Assembly (NCBI RefSeq): GCF_004795105.1
Contig: NZ_SSBL01000022.1
Coordinates: 60,622 to 124,621, forward strand
Reading direction: 5' to 3'
DNA length: 64,000 nucleotides
Origin: Streptomyces sp. A0642
Lineage (GTDB): Bacteria > Actinomycetota > Actinomycetes > Streptomycetales > Streptomycetaceae
The stretch's first letter is position 1; each line of letters opens with the position of its first letter. The notes below the pieces were generated by a model. That model made no database searches. It worked only from the letters and a program-made list of their open reading frames with translations, and was not told the DNA's origin. The position numbers were made by a program, and so were the translations under genes. Below, piece after piece: positions 43,027-50,906 of the stretch.

Positions 43027-43044
43027 CTTCAGCCGTGACGGGTG

Positions 43045-43962
43045 TCAGGCCTGCTCGGCGTCCGCGGCCGGAGCCTCGGCCTCGGGGGTCTCGGCGGCAG
43101 CCTCGGCGGCGGGGGCCTCGGCGGCCTCCGCGTCCGCGACCTTCTCGGTCTCGGCGGAGGTCTGGACCTCGGCGTCGGCCTTCTTGTCGCCCTCGAGCAG
43201 GTCGCGCTCCCACTCGGCGAGCGGCTCGCCGGCGGCCTTCTCGCCCGGCTTCGAGTCGCCGGTCGCGGCACCGGAGCGGGCGATGAGGCCCTCGGCGACG
43301 GCGTCGGCGATCACGCGGGTGAGCAGGGTGACGGAGCGGATCGCGTCGTCGTTGCCCGGAATCTTGTAGTCGACCTCGTCGGGGTCGCAGTTGGTGTCCA
43401 GGATCGCGACGACCGGGATGTGGAGCTTGCGCGCCTCACCGACGGCGATGTGCTCCTTCTTGGTGTCGACGATCCAGACGGCGCTCGGCACCTTCTGCAT
43501 CTCGCGGATACCACCGAGGGTCTTCTCCAGCTTGGCCTTCTCGCGGGAGAGGACCAGGAGCTCCTTCTTGGTGAGGCCGGAGGCGGCCACGTCCTCGAAG
43601 TCGATGAGCTCGAGCTCCTTCAGACGCTGAAGGCGCTTGTAGACGGTGGAGAAGTTGGTGAGCATGCCACCGAGCCAACGCTGGTTGACGTACGGCATGC
43701 CGACGCGCGTCGCCTGCTCGGCGATGGCCTCCTGGGCCTGCTTCTTCGTACCCACGAACATGATGGAGCCGCCGTGGGCGACGGTCTCCTTGACGAACTC
43801 GTAGGCGCGGTCGATGTACGACAGCGACTGGAGCAGGTCGATGATGTAAATGCCGTTGCGCTCGGTGAAGATGAAGCGCTTCATCTTCGGGTTCCAGCGA
43901 CGGGTCTGGTGACCGAAGTGGACGCCGCTTTCCAGCAGCTCCCGCATCGTGACGACGGCCAT
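43045..43962 (-). CDS. rpsB: 30S ribosomal protein S2
   Basis: A 305-residue S2. Family text is complete: VVTMRELLESGVHFGHQTRR, WNPKMKRFIFTERNGIYIID, IMFVGTKKQAQEAIAEQATR, YVNQRWLGGMLTNFSTVYKR and DTNCDPDEVDYKIPGNDDAI. The last 60 residues are an Ala/Glu-rich acidic tail, common in streptomycetes. The 5' leader has a hairpin at 44060-44081, which might be an S2 autoregulatory site. It is first in the rpsB-tsf transcription unit. Confidence 0.98.
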   Translation of the reverse strand: MAVVTMRELLESGVHFGHQTRRWNPKMKRFIFTERNGIYIIDLLQSLSYIDRAYEFVKETVAHGGSIMFVGTKKQAQEAIAEQATRVGMPYVNQRWLGGMLTNFSTVYKRLQRLKELELIDFEDVAASGLTKKELLVLSREKAKLEKTLGGIREMQKVPSAVWIVDTKKEHIAVGEARKLHIPVVAILDTNCDPDEVDYKIPGNDDAIRSVTLLTRVIADAVAEGLIARSGAATGDSKPGEKAAGEPLAEWERDLLEGDKKADAEVQTSAETEKVADAEAAEAPAAEAAAETPEAEAPAADAEQA

Positions 43963-44059
43963 GGCCGTACTCCTTGAGGTGCTCGGTTATCGCGACCGCA
44001 GGTTTGCTGTCGCGCCTGACGCCCCGACGCGCCGTGCCACGAAGGACCGAGGAGCGCGG

Positions 44060-44081
44060 CCACCCCCGAAGAGGGAGGTGG
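44060..44081 (-). promoter_or_regulatory. Hairpin in the rpsB leader
   Basis: On the minus strand CCACCTCCC, loop TCTTC, then GGGGGTGG: eight base pairs with one bulge, about 100 bases upstream of rpsB. Candidate for S2-mediated autoregulation; inference only. Confidence 0.3.
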
Positions 44082-44159
44082 CGGGGCGTGCGAAGTCGAC
44101 CCGGTGACCCGGATCGCCAGAGAAAGTGTACGGGACCGGCCGGGTGCCGGGTGACGGCG

Positions 44160-44186
44160 CTGTCCACAACCGGCCGGTAGTCCACA
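44160..44186. promoter_or_regulatory. Pair of DnaA-box-like sequences upstream of rpsB
   Basis: CTGTCCACA (44160-44168) and TAGTCCACA (44178-44186) each differ at one base from the Streptomyces DnaA box TTGTCCACA and start 18 bases apart. They lie in the rpsB/M23 divergent region. Confidence 0.35.
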
Positions 44187-44236
44187 GATCCGGTCCATGA
44201 TCCCCCCGGAACGGGGCCCCGGGGGACGCTGACGGC

Positions 44237-45475
44237 ATGCGACTCACATCTGAACGGGGCTGTGGTTCCGGGAGCCGGAGAGGCCGTGGTTTCGCTGGCC
44301 GGCGACGCCGTGCCGGCAGCCGCCGAGGCGCGGCGGCCGACGGAACAGGGACCGGCGGGACGGCGCGGGGGGCCCGCCAAGGTGCGGGGACCGACGGGAC
44401 CGGGACCGGCGTGACGGCGCGGCGGGGCCGCCGAGGTGCGGCGGCCGCGTCGGGGCTGCTGCCGATGGCGCTGCTCCTCCTCATGGTGCTGCTCGCGGTG
44501 GGGGGCGGCGGGCTGTACGCGCCGGCGGCACCATGGCCCCCGCCGAACGTGGCCGTTGCAGTGGGGGCTGCGGGTGATCCGGGGGCCGCGGACGCAGTGG
44601 GGGCTGCGAATCATCCAGGGGCTGTGGGTGCAGTGGGGGCCGCGCATCATCCGGAGGCTGTGGGTGATCCGGGGGCCGTGGTTGATCCGGGCGCTGTGGA
44701 TGATCCGGCGGGGGGCCGGGTCTGGCCGTTGGAGGGGCGCCCACCGGTTCTGCGCGGGTGGGAGCCGCCCGCCACCGCGTACGGGCGGGGGCACCGCGGC
44801 GTCGACCTCGGCGCCCCTCCCGGCGCGCGGGTCCTCGCGGCCGCGGCGGGCCGGGTGTCCTTCGCGGGCGGAGTCGCGGGGCGCGGAGTGGTGGTCATCG
44901 AGCTGGCGGGGACGGGCGATCCGCCGCTGCGGACCACCTACGAACCGGTGCGCCCGCTGGTCGAGAAGGGCGACGAGGTCGCGGCGGGTCAGGTGGTGGC
45001 GGTGTTGTCGGGCGGGCCGTCCCACTGCCCGTCCGGGTGTCTGCACTGGGGCCTGCGGCGCGCGGAAGCCTATGTGGACCCGCTGTCGCTGCTGCCGCCG
45101 TCCCTGCTGCGGCGCGGCCCTTCGCGGCTGCTGCCGGTGTCGGGCGTGCCCGTACCCGCCCCCTCGTCGACCGGGGCCGCGTCGCGCGCAGGGCGTCAGC
45201 CCTGGTCGCCGCCGATGCCCCGGACGCCGTTCAGGATCATGGCGACGGCGGTGTCCGCGATCACTCCGGGCTCCTCCGCCACGCTCAGCTCGATACGCCG
45301 GACCGCCGCGTCCACGGAGCCCTGGAGCAGCATGGCCGCGAGCCGCGGCTGCTCGTGTCCGAGGTCTCCGAGGGCCTCCACGATCATGGCGATCAGACCG
45401 CCGTGCGCCGCCCGGATCTTCTCGCGCGCGCCCGCGTCCAGCTCGCTGGCGGAGATCGCGACGACGGCCCGGTGA
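44237..45475 (+). CDS. Secreted M23-family (LytM-like) peptidase with repeat-rich linker
   Basis: A frame of 412 residues. A basic, low-complexity N-terminus precedes a signal or anchor segment LLPMALLLLMVLLAVGGG (about residues 74-91). A repeat linker (AVGAANHPGAVG-like units) follows, and then the M23 domain: WEPPATAYGRGHRGVDLGAP (H...D metal ligands), GARVLAAAAGRVSFAGG and CPSGCLHWGLRR with the HxG-type HWG. The domain ends near 45100. The frame then runs to 45475 without a stop, antisense to the tetR gene for 280 bases. A later start such as ATG 44466 (directly at the membrane segment) is equally plausible. Confidence 0.75.
   Translation: MRLTSERGCGSGSRRGRGFAGRRRRAGSRRGAAADGTGTGGTARGARQGAGTDGTGTGVTARRGRRGAAAASGLLPMALLLLMVLLAVGGGGLYAPAAPWPPPNVAVAVGAAGDPGAADAVGAANHPGAVGAVGAAHHPEAVGDPGAVVDPGAVDDPAGGRVWPLEGRPPVLRGWEPPATAYGRGHRGVDLGAPPGARVLAAAAGRVSFAGGVAGRGVVVIELAGTGDPPLRTTYEPVRPLVEKGDEVAAGQVVAVLSGGPSHCPSGCLHWGLRRAEAYVDPLSLLPPSLLRRGPSRLLPVSGVPVPAPSSTGAASRAGRQPWSPPMPRTPFRIMATAVSAITPGSSATLSSIRRTAASTEPWSSMAASRGCSCPRSPRASTIMAIRPPCAARIFSRAPASSSLAEIATTAR
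44339..44446 (+). repeat. 54-base tandem duplication in the M23 peptidase gene
   Basis: Two in-frame copies (44339-44392 and 44393-44446) encode DGTGTGGTARGARQGAGT and DGTGTGVTARRGRRGAAA. A third partial copy precedes them (GCCGCCGAGG...GCGGCGGCC around 44319). Confidence 0.75.
44558..44711 (+). repeat. 36-base and 18-base tandem repeats in the M23 linker
   Basis: Three 36-base units start at 44558, 44594 and 44630 and encode AVGAAGDPGAAD, AVGAANHPGAVG and AVGAAHHPEAVG. They run into 18-base half units encoding DPGAVV and DPGAVD. Divergence between copies suggests an old, slowly evolving array. Confidence 0.75.
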
Positions 45476-45795
45476 CGCCGGTCCCCGACGAGATCGAGCT
45501 GCCGCCGGACGTACGCCTCGACCTTCTCCTCGGGCGTCCCCGCCCGCTGCATGGCGCTCTCGACCTCGGCCGCCCACACGGGGAAGTCGACCGCGCAGAG
45601 TTCCTCGACGACGGCGGCGCGGGAACGGAAGTACTCGTAGACGGAGGACCGTGCGAGACCTGTGCGTTCGGCGAGGGCGGGGAAGGTCAGCGCCTCCGTC
45701 CCTCCCTCGGACAGCAGGGAGCGCGCTGCGTCCAGGAGGGCGCCGCGCTGCATGGTCCGGTGCTCGGCCACGGAGGCCGCTCGAATCCTGGGCAC
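45196..45795 (-). CDS. TetR-family transcriptional regulator
   Basis: A 199-residue regulator. The N-terminal helix-turn-helix covers about residues 16-62 (RGALLDAARSLLSEGGTEAL, then AERTGLARSSVYEYFRSRAA). The C-terminal all-helical domain ends AVAMILNGVRGIGGDQG. The ligand is unknown. It is read from the same strand as whiG but separated from it by tandem repeats, and it converges with the M23 gene, whose open frame covers its last 280 bases. Confidence 0.92.
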   Translation of the reverse strand: MPRIRAASVAEHRTMQRGALLDAARSLLSEGGTEALTFPALAERTGLARSSVYEYFRSRAAVVEELCAVDFPVWAAEVESAMQRAGTPEEKVEAYVRRQLDLVGDRRHRAVVAISASELDAGAREKIRAAHGGLIAMIVEALGDLGHEQPRLAAMLLQGSVDAAVRRIELSVAEEPGVIADTAVAMILNGVRGIGGDQG

Positions 45796-45872
45796 ACGAC
45801 CACTCTACGGCGGCCGGTGTTCACGAGGAGGGCGGGCGGGTAGACCCGTCGGCCGGAGCGCCCGCCGCCGGC

Positions 45873-46064
45873 GGCTGCCCGGCTCCAGGCCCTGCCCGTC
45901 GTGGGCCGGCCCGGGCCGTCCGGGCGGTCGCTCCGGGGCTGCCCGGCTCCAGGCCCTGCCCCTCGTGGGCCCACCCGGGCCGTCCGGGCGGTCGCTCCGG
46001 GGCTGCCCGGCTCCAGGCCCTGCCCGTCGTGGGCCGATCCGGTCCGTCCGGGCGGTCGGTCCGG
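45873..46064. repeat. Three 64-base tandem repeats between tetR and whiG
   Basis: Copies begin at 45873, 45937 and 46001 with GGCTGCCCGGCTCCAGGCCC and are nearly identical over 64 bases. The third is more diverged at its end. Each contains GCCC-n5-GGGC and GGCCGTCCGGGCGG-type inverted repeats. The array runs to within six bases of the whiG stop. It may form a multi-hairpin terminator. Confidence 0.85.
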
Positions 46065-46069
46065 GCTGC

Positions 46070-46906
46070 TCAGCGTCCGGCGTCGGCCAGCTTCGCACGC
46101 AGTTGCAGCACGGACTTGGTGTGGATCTGGCTGACGCGGCTCTCGGTGACCCCGAGGACGTTGCCGATCTCGGCGAGGGTCAGTCCCTCGTAGTAGTAGA
46201 GCGTGACGACCGTCTTCTCACGGTCCGGGAGGGTGTTGATCGCGCGGGCGAGCAGCCGTCTGAGCTCACGGTCCTCGGCCACCTCCACCGGGTTGTCGGC
46301 GGCGGTGTCCTCCAGCGTGTCCATCAGGCTCAGCCGGTCGCCGCCCTCACCGCCCACATGGAGCAGCTCCTCCAGCGCGACCACGTTGGCGAGCGACAAC
46401 TGGCTGAAAACCGCGTGCAGTTCCTCCAGCGCGATGCCCATCTCGGCGGCGACCTCCGCTTCCGAGGGCGTACGCCGCAGTTGCGCCTCCAGGGTGGCGT
46501 AGGCGCGCTCGACCGCCCGCGCCTTCTGGCGCACGGAGCGGGGGATCCAGTCCAGCGCCCGCAGTTCGTCGATCATCGCGCCCCGGATGCGGGTGATCGC
46601 GTACGTCTCGAACTTGATCGCGCGCTCGATGTCGAACTTCTCGATCGCGTCGATCAGTCCGAAGACCCCCGAGGAGACGAAGTCCGCCTGCTCGACGTTG
46701 GACGGCAGACCCACACTCACCCGGCCGGCGACGTACTTCACCAGAGGCGAGTAGTGCAGGATCAGCTGTTCCCGCAGCCGCCCGTCGCCCGTGGTCTTGT
46801 ACGAGCGCCACAGCTCGTCGAGCGAGGAGGGGGCGGGCGGGCGCACAGTGCCACGCGCAGCCGGTGGCGCTGCCGCGCGGTCAGACCCGGAGGTGTGCTG
46901 GGGCAT
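46070..46906 (-). CDS. whiG: RNA polymerase sigma factor WhiG (FliA/SigD family)
   Basis: A 278-residue sigma factor needed to start spore formation in aerial hyphae; its activity is held by the anti-sigma factor RsiG with c-di-GMP. Region 2: LILHYSPLVKYVAGRVSVGL and DFVSSGVFGLIDAIEKFDIE, then FETYAITRIRGAMIDELRAL. Region 3: LEAQLRRTPSEAEVAAEMGI. Region 4: PDREKTVVTLYYYEGLTLAE, then VTESRVSQIHTKSVLQLR. The start MPQHTSGSDRAA matches the S. coelicolor protein as I remember it. The GGEGGDRLSLMDTLEDT loop typical of WhiG is present. Confidence 0.97.
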   Translation of the reverse strand: MPQHTSGSDRAAAPPAARGTVRPPAPSSLDELWRSYKTTGDGRLREQLILHYSPLVKYVAGRVSVGLPSNVEQADFVSSGVFGLIDAIEKFDIERAIKFETYAITRIRGAMIDELRALDWIPRSVRQKARAVERAYATLEAQLRRTPSEAEVAAEMGIALEELHAVFSQLSLANVVALEELLHVGGEGGDRLSLMDTLEDTAADNPVEVAEDRELRRLLARAINTLPDREKTVVTLYYYEGLTLAEIGNVLGVTESRVSQIHTKSVLQLRAKLADAGR

Positions 46907-47196
46907 GTGGTGCCTTGAGCCGTTCTGCCGTGAAGTGCTGGGGGACGTGTGTCTGGGCCGGAATCCTTGTGAGCGTAGCGTGACTGAGGCGTCGCGGTCC
47001 GCGCAGGACGGGGGTTCGGGGCTGGGCGCTTCCCGGCGCACGGACCTGGAGCAGGACAGGGTGGCGGATACGACCGCGCAGCTGAGCGAGGACACGACAG
47101 GTGCCCGAGGCCGTCGCGTCGCGCGCCGGCCCCGGAGGCGTCGCCGAAGGATCCACCGGGGTCATCGGCATCACCTTTTCACCCGTATGCCCCAGG
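46907..47196. other. whiG upstream region
   Basis: 290 bases between dprA (stop at 47197) and whiG. It should contain the whiG promoter. I looked for a BldD-type site and found no good match. No gene is seen. Confidence 0.4.
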
Positions 47197-48468
47197 TCAA
47201 GAACCGCCTCGCCGCGCGTCGTCATTGCATGTCGGCCGCTTCGTCAACCTCCATCCGTCGCCTTCGCGTTCGACGAACCCCAGTGAGTGCAGTTCGTACA
47301 GCTTGCCGAGTGCCTCGTCCTCGCTCGTCGCCGCCGCACACGCCACCTCCCGTCCGTTGACGGAGCCGTGGGCCGGCAGGGCGTCAAGCACCCTGGCGCA
47401 GACGGGGTCCAGGTGATCGCGCGGCAGCATCGGACCACGTCTCGGCGGGGCCAGATCTCCGATGTCGCCCACCATCTCCGCGACTTCGGCGGCATCCGTC
47501 ACCAGCACCCCTTCGCCTCTCAGGAGTTCGTGGACGCCCGCCGACAGACCGCTGGTGGCGGGGCCCGGCACCCCCATGGTGTGGCGGCCGAGCCGTTGCG
47601 CGCACCGGGCGGTGACCAGTGAGCCGCTGCGGTACTCGGCCTCGACGACGACCGTGCCTCGCGTCAATGCGGCGATCACCCGGTTCCTGAGGATGAACCG
47701 GCTGCGGGTGGGGTGGTCGGCCGGTGGCAGTTCACCGAGGACGAGCCCTTGTCCCGCGATGCGTCCGATCAGTTCGGCGTGGCCGCGGGGGTAGGCGACG
47801 TCCACCCCGCAGGCCAGGACCGCCATCGTCGCCCCGCCGACGGCCAGGGCACCCCGGTGAGCCGCCCCGTCGACGCCGAAGGCCGCCCCCGAGACGACCA
47901 CCCACCCCCGCTCCGCCAGGCCCGCGCCGAGCGTCGTCGCCATGTGGGCCCCGTACGGTGTGCAGGCCCGGGCCCCCACCACGGCGACCGAGCGCAGCGC
48001 CCAGAGCCGCAGATCGGGCGTGCCCCGCACCCAGAGTCCCGTCGGTCTCGCGTCGCCCAGGTCGTCGAGCTGGCTCGGCCACTCCCGGTCGCCGGGGCAG
48101 ACGAATCGCCCGCCCGCCGCGGCGACCGCCGCAAGGTCCCGCTCGGGCTCGACGGTCCTGGCCCGCAGCCGGTAGGCGGCGAGCCGCCTCGCGGTCATCC
48201 CGCTCAGCCGCTCGGCCGAGCCGTCCGCCGTGGTGATCCGCCGCATCAGCTCCGCGCCACCGCATTCCCGCAGCCAGCGCCCGCCTCGCATGTCCCCCGG
48301 CTCCAGGACCCGGGTCAGCGCCGCCCGGGCCAGCCGCTCCCGGTCGCTCGCGCCACCGCGGGCGCCCGTGCGGCCGGGCCTCCGGTCGTCGGCCGCGGGC
48401 CCTCGCGGTCCGGCCGTCGCGCCCGGTCCGCCGGCGGCCGCACACTCCTCCCGCCCCCGGCCGGTCAT
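47197..48468 (-). CDS. dprA: DNA-processing protein DprA
   Basis: A 423-residue protein that loads RecA on incoming single-stranded DNA. The Rossmann core is clear: SVAVVGARACTPYGAHMATT, GWVVVSGAAFGVDGAAHRGA, TMAVLACGVDVAYPRGHAEL, SRFILRNRVIAALTRGTVVV and RCAQRLGRHTMGVPGP. The N-terminal SAM-like and C-terminal winged-helix parts are present. The first 45 residues are low-complexity. The ATG at 48468 overlaps the comM stop (ATGA), so yraN-comM-dprA form a coupled unit. Confidence 0.95.
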   Translation of the reverse strand: MTGRGREECAAAGGPGATAGPRGPAADDRRPGRTGARGGASDRERLARAALTRVLEPGDMRGGRWLRECGGAELMRRITTADGSAERLSGMTARRLAAYRLRARTVEPERDLAAVAAAGGRFVCPGDREWPSQLDDLGDARPTGLWVRGTPDLRLWALRSVAVVGARACTPYGAHMATTLGAGLAERGWVVVSGAAFGVDGAAHRGALAVGGATMAVLACGVDVAYPRGHAELIGRIAGQGLVLGELPPADHPTRSRFILRNRVIAALTRGTVVVEAEYRSGSLVTARCAQRLGRHTMGVPGPATSGLSAGVHELLRGEGVLVTDAAEVAEMVGDIGDLAPPRRGPMLPRDHLDPVCARVLDALPAHGSVNGREVACAAATSEDEALGKLYELHSLGFVEREGDGWRLTKRPTCNDDARRGGS

Positions 48469-50090
48469 GACGCCGCCGCGCCCATCCGGGCTCCGCGCGG
48501 AATCCCGGTGCGCAGCTCCAGGGCCACCTCGATGTCCGAGGCGTCCGGGCGGCCGGCTCCGCGCAGATCCGCGACCGTCCACGCCACCCGCAGCACCCGG
48601 TCGAGGCCGCGCGCCGTGAGCAGACCGCGCTCCATGTCCCGCTCGGCCGCCATCAGGGCACCCGGGGCCGCGGCCAGCCTGGTCCTCAGCTCATGTCCCG
48701 GCACCTCGCTGTTCGTGGCCCACGGAGTGCCCGCCAGCCGCTCCGCCGCCCGCTCCCGGGCCCTGATAACCCGGCCGGCGACCACGTCCGTCGACTCGCC
48801 CGGCCCGCCCCGGCCCATGAGGTCCTCGCGTCTGACGGGGTCGACGGTCACCCGCAGGTCCACCCGGTCCAGCAGCGGCCCCGAGAGCCTGGCCTGGTAC
48901 CGCCGGACCGCCGAGGGCGGGCATTCACAGCCCGCCCCGCTCAGGGTGTGCCGGCCGCACGGGCACGGATTGGCGGCGAGCATCATCAGGAAGCGGGCCG
49001 GAAGCCGCACCACTCCGGCGCTGCGCGCCACCACGACACACCCCGACTCCAGCGGCTGACGCAGCGCGTCCAGCGCCCGTACCGAGAACTCCGGCGCTTC
49101 GTCCAGAAAGAGAATCCCGCGATGTGCGAGCGAGACCGCTCCGGGGCGCGGCAGTCCGTTGCCCCCGCCGATGAGCGACTGCATGGTCGCCGAGTGGTGC
49201 GGCGCGCAGTAGGGCGGGCGGGAGACCAGCGGTTCGCCCGGTGGCAGGATGCCCGCCACCGAGTGGACCGCGGTGACTTCCAGGGCTTCCTGCCTGGTCA
49301 GGGGCGGCAGAATGGCGGGCAGCCGTTCGGCCAGCATGGTCTTGCCCGCGCCCGGCGGTCCCCACAGCAAGAGGTGGTGGCCGCCCGCCGCTGCGACCTC
49401 CAGAGCCATGCGCGGCCGTTCCTGACCCGCGACGTCGGCCAGATCCGGCCGGCCGCCCTCGCCCTGCGCGGAGCCCCTGGCGATCCCGGTGCCCATACCG
49501 GCGCCGGGCACCATCAGCCCGGCCAGCATGGTGTCGGGACGCCCCTGGTCATGGGCCTCCGGCTCCTCGGGCACCGGCTCGTCGCAGAGCACGGCGATCA
49601 GCTGCCGCAGGCTGCGGACCCCGAGCACGGAGACCCCGGGGACCAGCGCGGCCTCGCCGGCGGTCTGCTCGGGGACGACCACCTGCCGGTATCCGGCCTC
49701 CGCCGCGGCCAGGACGGCGGGCAGGATGCCGCGCACCGGCCGGACCCTGCCGTCCAGCCCCAGCTCCCCGATCATCACGACATCGGCGATGGAGGCGGGA
49801 TCGATCCGCTCCGCGGCGCCGAGCACGGCGCAGGCGACGGCCAGGTCGAAGCCCGATCCGCCCTTGGGCACCGAGGCCGGTGACAGTCCCACCGTGAGTT
49901 TCTTCTGCGGCCACTCCGCACCGGAGTTGACCACGGCGGCCCTGACCCGGTCCCGGCTCTCCACCAGGCTCTTGTCCGGCAGTCCGACCAGGGTGAATGC
50001 CGCGACTCCGGCCTCCAGGTCCGCCTGGACCTCGACCACCACACCCTCGACGCCGACGAGGGCCACCGAGCAGGCCCGGGCGAACGCCAT
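48465..50090 (-). CDS. comM: YifB/ComM-family Mg chelatase-like AAA+ ATPase
   Basis: A 541-residue protein with an N-terminal Lon-protease-like ChlI domain (VAAFTLVGLPDKSLVESRDR, WPQKKLTVGLSPASVPKGGS), Walker A GPPGAGKTMLAERL at about residue 245, Walker B ILFLDEAPEF and a C-terminal Mg-chelatase region with AANPCPCGRHTLSGAGCECP and RYQARLSGPLLDRVDLRV. Relatives act as hexameric helicases promoting branch migration in natural transformation. The role in Streptomyces is unknown. Its ATG overlaps the yraN stop (TGATG). Confidence 0.95.
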   Translation of the reverse strand: MAFARACSVALVGVEGVVVEVQADLEAGVAAFTLVGLPDKSLVESRDRVRAAVVNSGAEWPQKKLTVGLSPASVPKGGSGFDLAVACAVLGAAERIDPASIADVVMIGELGLDGRVRPVRGILPAVLAAAEAGYRQVVVPEQTAGEAALVPGVSVLGVRSLRQLIAVLCDEPVPEEPEAHDQGRPDTMLAGLMVPGAGMGTGIARGSAQGEGGRPDLADVAGQERPRMALEVAAAGGHHLLLWGPPGAGKTMLAERLPAILPPLTRQEALEVTAVHSVAGILPPGEPLVSRPPYCAPHHSATMQSLIGGGNGLPRPGAVSLAHRGILFLDEAPEFSVRALDALRQPLESGCVVVARSAGVVRLPARFLMMLAANPCPCGRHTLSGAGCECPPSAVRRYQARLSGPLLDRVDLRVTVDPVRREDLMGRGGPGESTDVVAGRVIRARERAAERLAGTPWATNSEVPGHELRTRLAAAPGALMAAERDMERGLLTARGLDRVLRVAWTVADLRGAGRPDASDIEVALELRTGIPRGARMGAAAS

Positions 50091-50449
50091 CAGGCCACCC
50101 CCCGGGCGTGCTCCGCCACGGGCGCGCCGCGCCGGGGCAGGACCACGCCGACCAGGTCGATCCGCACCCCGCCGGGCGGCGGACCGCCGTGCCCGGCCAC
50201 CCAGAGCTCGGCCAGCCGCCGCAGACGGTCCGCCTTGACCGGGGTGACCGCGGCCATCGGGTGCTCGAAGGCCCCCGCCCTGCGGGTCTTCACCTCGCAG
50301 ATGACGAGCGCGTCACCGTCCTTCGCGACGATGTCGATCTCACCGGCGCCACAGCGCCAGTTCCGTTCCAGTACGGACATGCCGGCATCGGTCAGCAACC
50401 GTGCCGCCAGGTCCTCGCCGTACCGCCCGAGTGCCCCCCGTGCGTTCAT
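50090..50449 (-). CDS. yraN: YraN/UPF0102-family endonuclease-like protein
   Basis: A 119-residue protein with the restriction-endonuclease-like fold. RYGEDLAARLLTDAGMSVLE, then NWRCGAGEIDIVAKDGDALV and ICEVKTRRAGAFEHP give the E...D...ExK nuclease-like signature. The biochemical role is unknown. It heads the yraN-comM-dprA block. Two DnaA-box-like sequences lie between it and the upstream DUF2469 gene. Confidence 0.92.
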   Translation of the reverse strand: MNARGALGRYGEDLAARLLTDAGMSVLERNWRCGAGEIDIVAKDGDALVICEVKTRRAGAFEHPMAAVTPVKADRLRRLAELWVAGHGGPPPGGVRIDLVGVVLPRRGAPVAEHARGVA

Positions 50450-50505
50450 ATCGGCACCACCTCCGGCACCGACTGTGACGCGTCCGCCCCGGGCTAGTGG
50501 ATCTT

Positions 50506-50532
50506 GGTGGACAACTTCACCGTTGTGGACAA
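50506..50532. promoter_or_regulatory. Pair of DnaA-box-like sequences upstream of yraN
   Basis: GGTGGACAA (50506-50514; reverse complement TTGTCCACC) and TGTGGACAA (50524-50532; reverse complement TTGTCCACA, a perfect Streptomyces DnaA box) start 18 bases apart. They sit in the short gap between the DUF2469 gene and yraN. Confidence 0.45.
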
Positions 50533-50533
50533 C

Positions 50534-50842
50534 TCAGCCACCCGGAAGCTCGAGATCGCTCTTGTTGAGCTCCTCGATGTTGACGTCCTTGAACGTCAGG
50601 ACCCGTACCTGCTTGACGAAACGTGCGGGCCGGTACATGTCCCAGACCCAGGCATCCGCCATGGACACCTCGAAAAACACCTCGCCCTGGACCGAGTGCA
50701 CCTGCATCTCGTAGTCGTTGGTGAGGTAGAAGCGCCGTTCGGTCTCGATCACATATTTGAACAGACCGACGACATCGCGGTACTCCCGGTAGAGCTTCAG
50801 CTCCATCTCGGTCTCGTACTTCTCGAGGTCCTCGGCGCTCAT
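50534..50842 (-). CDS. DUF2469-family protein
   Basis: A 102-residue, highly conserved actinobacterial protein: MSAEDLEKYETEMELKLYRE, then VVGLFKYVIETERRFYLTND, AWVWDMYRPARFVKQVRVLT and DVNIEELNKSDLELPGG. Function unknown. The ATG at 50842 is chosen because AAGGGG lies nine bases upstream; an ATG at 50848 would be too close to that site. It lies between the NUDIX gene and the yraN block, on the same strand. Confidence 0.93.
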   Translation of the reverse strand: MSAEDLEKYETEMELKLYREYRDVVGLFKYVIETERRFYLTNDYEMQVHSVQGEVFFEVSMADAWVWDMYRPARFVKQVRVLTFKDVNIEELNKSDLELPGG

Positions 50843-50906
50843 TGGCATGTTCCCCTTCAGCCGTGCGTTCCCCCATTGTGCGCCAGGGCCCTGCGTCCCC
50901 GGTCGC

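Noticed and set aside
45873..46064. Three 64-base repeats considered as a CRISPR array
   Set aside because: Repeats are directly adjacent with no unique spacers, there are no cas genes, and units are G/C-rich tandem copies.
46907..47196. Search for a BldD-type operator in front of whiG
   Set aside because: The best stretch (TGACTGAGGCGTC near 46980) mismatches the consensus at key positions, so no site is claimed.
50506..50532. DnaA-like boxes considered as a replication origin
   Set aside because: Only two boxes are present, with no dnaA, dnaN or AT-rich unwinding region; Streptomyces oriC has many boxes beside dnaA.
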